NCBI GenBank assembly: GCA_027574665.1
Contig: CM050648.1
Span: forward strand, 141,608,175-141,672,174
Source of the DNA: Rhynochetos jubatus
Taxonomy: Eukaryota; Chordata; Aves; Eurypygiformes; Rhynochetidae
DNA: 64,000 nt
Direction of reading: 5' to 3'
Every line of letters starts with the position of its first letter. Position 1 is the first letter of the stretch. The translations under genes and the position numbers were made by a program. Below, one piece after another: positions 59,501 to 64,000 of the stretch. Under the pieces are notes generated by a model. That model did not search any database, had not been told where the DNA came from, and saw nothing but the letters and a program-made list of their open reading frames with translations.

Positions 59501-62500
59501 GCCATTTCTTTTCTGGAGCTTTCATCAAAGAAATGCAGAACAAGCAGGGGATGACCTGATGTCTCAAAATGACTTGATGTGGGAAATTATTTCGTAGTAT
59601 GGTGGGGTCTAGGTGCCAGGTTTTTGTCAATGTGGAGGCAGTTCAGAAACATGAATAATTTACTGAATAACAAGGAAAATTACATCCTTGAGGAAAGCAA
59701 ATGCAACATGGCTGGATCTTGCAAAGATGGAAAATTGCAGTTGTCTTAAATTTTAAAACCACCCAAACCAGCTTTTATCCATATCTAGGCTCAAAGCGTT
59801 TGGTCACTGTAACATCTTTTCTAGCAATTGAATTCACCAGCCCAACGTAGTAGGAAAGATTGTCAAGAAACAACACTGCCAAGCCATGGTGATTGGTTCT
59901 TTTTGTACGTTTTTCTGTCATTTGAAGCACTTAGTTAAACTCCATTAAACTGTCTAGAGAAGAATGAAGTTTGTTCTAATGGCTTATAACTGGCTTAGGC
60001 TCAATCACCTTACGCAGTTGTCAGAGTGAATATAGAGAAATAACAACTGACAGTCTCCTTCCTTGATTAAAACTGCTGACCTGAGTATGTTTGGTACCAC
60101 TCATAAGCTGTCAGTGGGCTCAAGGGCTTAATCTTTCGCTTCCTTGCGATCCAGAGTGGTATGGGTTTGGCAGAAGTCCAGATATTCCTCATATCTGGGC
60201 TACATTGTCATATTCCTGCCAGGATGAAGATACTTTCAGAAGTCATTCAAAGGCAACAGGAAAAGTAGAAAGAAGGAATTTCTCTTCCAAAGCAAAACAA
60301 AGGGGTCAAATCCCTAAGACCAAATCAGCTTGTGTTCAGCTTCTGGAGCTATGGTAGGACCTAGGTTATATTCTGGGGAAATGCAAATCTGTCTTCACAC
60401 AACTGTGAGAAAAGAACTTCTTTAGAATGTGTATACTAACTGAAACGAATTAGAAATGGGATCGTTAATAGTACTTTAATGTGAATTCATGCAAGGTGAA
60501 CAAAGCAATCATACAGTTTTAAAATGTTTCTAGTAAATTGTGTGCTTTGAACCATCTTGCTCTATAATTACTTTTAAACTACATGTGGCAAAAATCTGGT
60601 CTTACAATGCTGGTGTCTTTGTTTTTATTTAATCACAAACCTTTTTTGTCCTGTTGAAACAGACTTCTCAAACTTCTGGTCCAGTGCCATGCCTTTTGCA
60701 GTCCTCTATTCTACCTCAGCGCTGCTTGTGAGACTGGTTTCTTGTGTTCAGCAGTGCCTGCAGGTGCTGCATGCCTCTCACAAGTGGTTTTGCTCCCTTA
60801 ATCTGTCACTATAAGGGCCAGAACCTGCTCAACTATTATTCTGTACTTTTTTTAGAGAGATGTGAGAACAAAAGCCTGAGTTGCAAAGTGAGCTACAGCT
60901 GCCTGGAGTGTTGGGCATGTAATAGTGTTCTAGAGCTCCCTTGTTAAATGTTAATGGCTTGCACAGTCTTCCTATCCTTTTCAGTAGGAGGCCTACCAAT
61001 ATTGCTAATCTCTTGCTTGTGTTTTCATGACAGTTGGGTGGGTAACATGATTAACATGAACATTTGGGAACTCTGCCTAAACTTTAAAAGAGTCCGGCAG
61101 CACTTCTTGTTTTAAACTCATTCTTGGGTACAAGGAGATCTGGTGAGGCAGCTCAAAGCAGGTTGTTGCTGAAAGACTGTAGAGGACCAACAGGAGTTCT
61201 TAGACTGAAATAAGAAGGAAATACAATGCCTGCTTCTAAAACTGGGGAGGAAGTAAGAGATGGGGAACTTCCATACTATCTAGATCAGAGGGAGATCTTA
61301 AAAGAGCTCTGAAACAGGTACACCATTTCTAAACATCTAGAAAATGCTTACCGATGAGTTACTTGCTAACCAGGACTTGTCAAGAGCAGATCTAAACAAT
61401 ATGGCTTCCTTCTATTTTTTTTCCTGAACGGAATTGAGACATCTCATAAGCTCTCAAACTGGGAGGAATCTTACAAGCTGCTCTGAATGCAAAACTAAAG
61501 TGGTGTTTGAGCAGTGTGCCAGCTGCTGTGGCATCTGGCTATTTCAATTCCTGCAGCTTGGACCACCTGTGGTCTCTAAAGAGCACAGGGCTGTTGTTTG
61601 GTCCTGCAGGAATGCACTTGGTACCAGTACCTGGACTTCTCCTGTCTGCTCTTTTATGCAGGGTATTGTATCACAGCTTCGAGTTTCAAAGAACTTGCAA
61701 AATTATTATGCTTGTCTTATTGTATAAGTTCTCTTGCCTGTTGTCATAACCAGTATGTGTTTATTAAATTTTTTAATGTTCTAGTGGGAAACCTCCTTGG
61801 ATTCACAAATAGACATCTTCAGTAGACAAAAAAGAATCCCATGTTTTGTTTTTGTTGGTCAAGGATCTGAGGCACAGTCCGTGCTCACTTTCTTTAGACT
61901 AACTGTAGTCTGTTCTTGTGTTCCAACTGCAAACAGGCATTCAGTCCACATTAGGTGTGCTCCTGGCATGCATCATCTCACATTACCTTAGTTTAACCTA
62001 AGAGGAATCCAATTCCTTCTGTTCCAAAACAGCTCTGTGATGTGAACCAACACACCATCAACAGGAATGATCAGGCACTTAAAAAACATGCTCCTGTTGT
62101 GAACTAATGCAAATACAGACACACCCTTAGAGCCACTTACTGCAAGTTAACTGAGCAACCTTTCTCCATATGTTCTGGGTAAACAATTTTGAACCATTGT
62201 CTCTATCAGCTCCTTCACAAAACTCTAAATGCTGGAGTGAGAACGTTGGCTTTCAATGACTTCCTTTATGAGAGGAGAAAAAAGTTTGTAGGGAAAGGTT
62301 TATATCTTTTGGTCTAATAAGAATGCTGGGGTGAGAGGAGGAGTTGACAAGCTTTCAGGTAATTAAATTATTTGAGCTCATTAATGAGCAGCTCTTCCTT
62401 CCCTATTCATGAAACTGTAATGCCTGTTTCAAAGGTAGGAAAGTGGAGAAAATGCTGCTGTGACAAACGTTAGTGAGTACTGTACTAGCTGTAACACTGA

Positions 62501-64000
62501 ATCCGGGCATCCAGAGCTGTCGGATCTCCTAACAGCTAGACCATATTGCTGCCTGCTATGCAACAATTAATCTCTTAAAAGATTAAACAGACTCGCTTAT
62601 AGTTATTTTAAGTGAATAACTAATATAAAGCTATTGTTCTGGCCTATGCAACGCCATCCTGTTCACGTCATCAGAAAATTTCGTGCTTTTCTATTTAAGA
62701 GGGATGTTTCTCCTCCACCCCTGAATGATGCATTTTGCTTCTGCTCTTAATGTCACTGTTTTGCTTCATTTTCCTGTGTTAAGTGTTTTGGCCGCAGCTT
62801 CTATTTGAAATATGAGTGGGAGAAGCTCCCTCCAAAAAGCCTGTTTAAAAAATGTGTAAATATGGCACAATGATCTTCATCTTTCGTAAGATGTGCAAGA
62901 TACTAGTAAGAGGTAACCTGTGGTAATTAGAGGCTTATAAATTATTGAAAATATCCTAAGGAGGATATAGGCAATTTATTTTGAGGCTCCATTTTTTGAC
63001 CTAGACTTGAAGTAGTTTGATTTCCTTCACACTGATGATTTAGGTGTACTTGTGCATGAAGTGCTGACAAAGTGCTGTAGCTAGATGTAGAACAGATTTA
63101 TTTAGGTACCCTCTTGTTCTTGTGTATCACAAGCCTTTTTGTGAGGTTAGCCAGAGCAAGTTAGTGATTGGATGCAACCTGTGATATGGAGCTTCTCAGG
63201 TGGTCTTTCTGCACAGAAAGCTCAGGGCTCTCAAATAATCAGGAGAATAAACCATGTGTAAAAATAGTACAAAACAGTTAATGCTAACTGTTGAGAACAC
63301 CCTAACCTGTTATGTAACAGGCATCTTTTTGATAAGGAGGAGTTAATCATGCAGGGTGGTGAGGGACCGTGTCCTACAGACCATCAGGATCTGGGTACAA
63401 TTCTGCCTTTCTGCATTACTTCCATAACTGCCATTTTTAAAGTTCTGTCATAAAATCGTGGAGTTTGGAAAGTCCTACCTCCTGCCCAAAGGAGGTCTAC
63501 TTAGATTGCTCAGGGCCTTATCCTCACAAATAATGGATCTGTTCTCATACAGCGATATGGGATCTTGGGAACACCTTGTGCTCTCCAATTTGGAAATGCT
63601 TAATTCAAACTTAGCTTTCACTAAATAATTATAACACAAACATCCTTAGATAAAAGAGAGACCAGTATCAGCTTTTTCCTTAATTACAGCTGTTTCAGAA
63701 GAACGTAGTGAAAGCATAGTTCTGTAGAGGGGAAAAAAAAAAAATCTGTATTTTATTGAACTTGACCAGTTTAGCTTTTTTAATAGCCCCAGGAAAAGCT
63801 AAACCCCCAAATCTTCTATTTCTTTCTCCTTCCCTCACTCTTCCCCTGCTCCTGCCTCTGATTAAATAGGTATCTTGGAACTATGTGCAGTGATGGGTGT
63901 TTCTGTAGGATTTCTTGATGCTAACTTTACTACTTTAAACCCATTGTGATTTACGGTAGAAGGTCTTTCTTCCTTGTCCTGGAATGTAGCTGTTTGAAGC
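56553..64000 (+). other. JAG2: JAG2 intron 5, 5' portion (runs off the window)
   Basis: The donor is a consensus GTAAGT. I looked on the + strand for the next exon, expected to begin by completing an EGF1 codon and to contain a YGWQG-type block and several cysteines, and saw none, so the intron appears to exceed 7.4 kb. A possible CR1-derived fragment lies near 63.45-63.56 kb, and a perfect 14-bp AT-centred palindrome at 62376-62389. The rest is AT-rich with no recognised feature. Confidence 0.75.
63440..63565 (-). mobile_element. Possible CR1-derived 3' fragment in intron 5
   Basis: TCATAAAATCGTGGAGTTTGG, then AAGTCCTACCTCCTGCC and GATTGCTCAGGGCCTTATCC, resemble in order the reverse complement of a CR1 3' end (ATCATAGAAT, AAGGTCCTT, GTTGCTCAGGGCC). 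Similarity is patchy and the element is short. It could be coincidence. Confidence 0.4.

Noticed and set aside
56553-64000. Search for JAG2 exon 6 (rest of EGF1 and EGF2)
   Set aside because: No cysteine-rich segment with suitable splice sites was found by reading, so the exon is presumed to lie beyond the window.
1-64000. CRISPR arrays, bacterial operons, integrated viruses, tRNA or rRNA genes
   Set aside because: No supporting repeats, coding density, LTR pairs or conserved RNA sequences were seen; the window is vertebrate nuclear DNA.

Overview
This window looks like bird nuclear DNA. It carries CR1 LINEs, including a typical 3' end near 16.6-17.4 kb, and has few repeats otherwise. A vertebrate-type CpG-island promoter leads into a large gene with GT-AG introns. 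No bacterial, viral or organellar gene organisation was seen.

I can support one protein-coding gene: the 5' part of JAG2 (Jagged-2, a Notch ligand) on the + strand. Five coding exons are visible: 22416-22496, 22782-23105, 48608-48662, 55223-55477 and 56492-56552. They join in a single open frame and encode 258 complete residues: signal peptide, N-terminal C2/MNNL module, DSL domain and most of EGF repeat 1. Exon lengths of 255 and 61 nt and all intron phases fit the Jagged family. The remaining EGF repeats, cysteine-rich region, transmembrane segment and cytoplasmic tail must lie beyond 64000.

Layout: 1-22 kb is upstream DNA with no recognisable gene. It contains an old CR1 copy (about 14.2-16.3 kb) split by a (AAAAG)n microsatellite of about 350 bp, a younger CR1 3' end (about 16.64-17.4 kb), and a degenerate 35-36 bp minisatellite (about 21.3-22.0 kb) that runs up to the promoter. 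A CpG island (about 22.0-24.2 kb) covers the promoter, exons 1 and 2 and the start of intron 2. Intron 2 is 25.5 kb, intron 3 is 6.6 kb, intron 4 is 1.0 kb, and intron 5 runs off the end. The introns are AT-richer and mostly unremarkable, apart from degraded CR1 fragments and short simple repeats.

The observation most worth checking is in the DSL domain. Two positions of the receptor-binding loop differ from the Jagged/Serrate/Delta pattern: Gly208 where Arg is usual, and Val214 where a nearly invariant Phe precedes Gly-His-Tyr. Other points are the minisatellite beside the promoter, upstream ORFs in the putative 5' leader (one overlapping the JAG2 start), and a few candidate regulatory motifs. 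I found no convincing undescribed multi-gene system.
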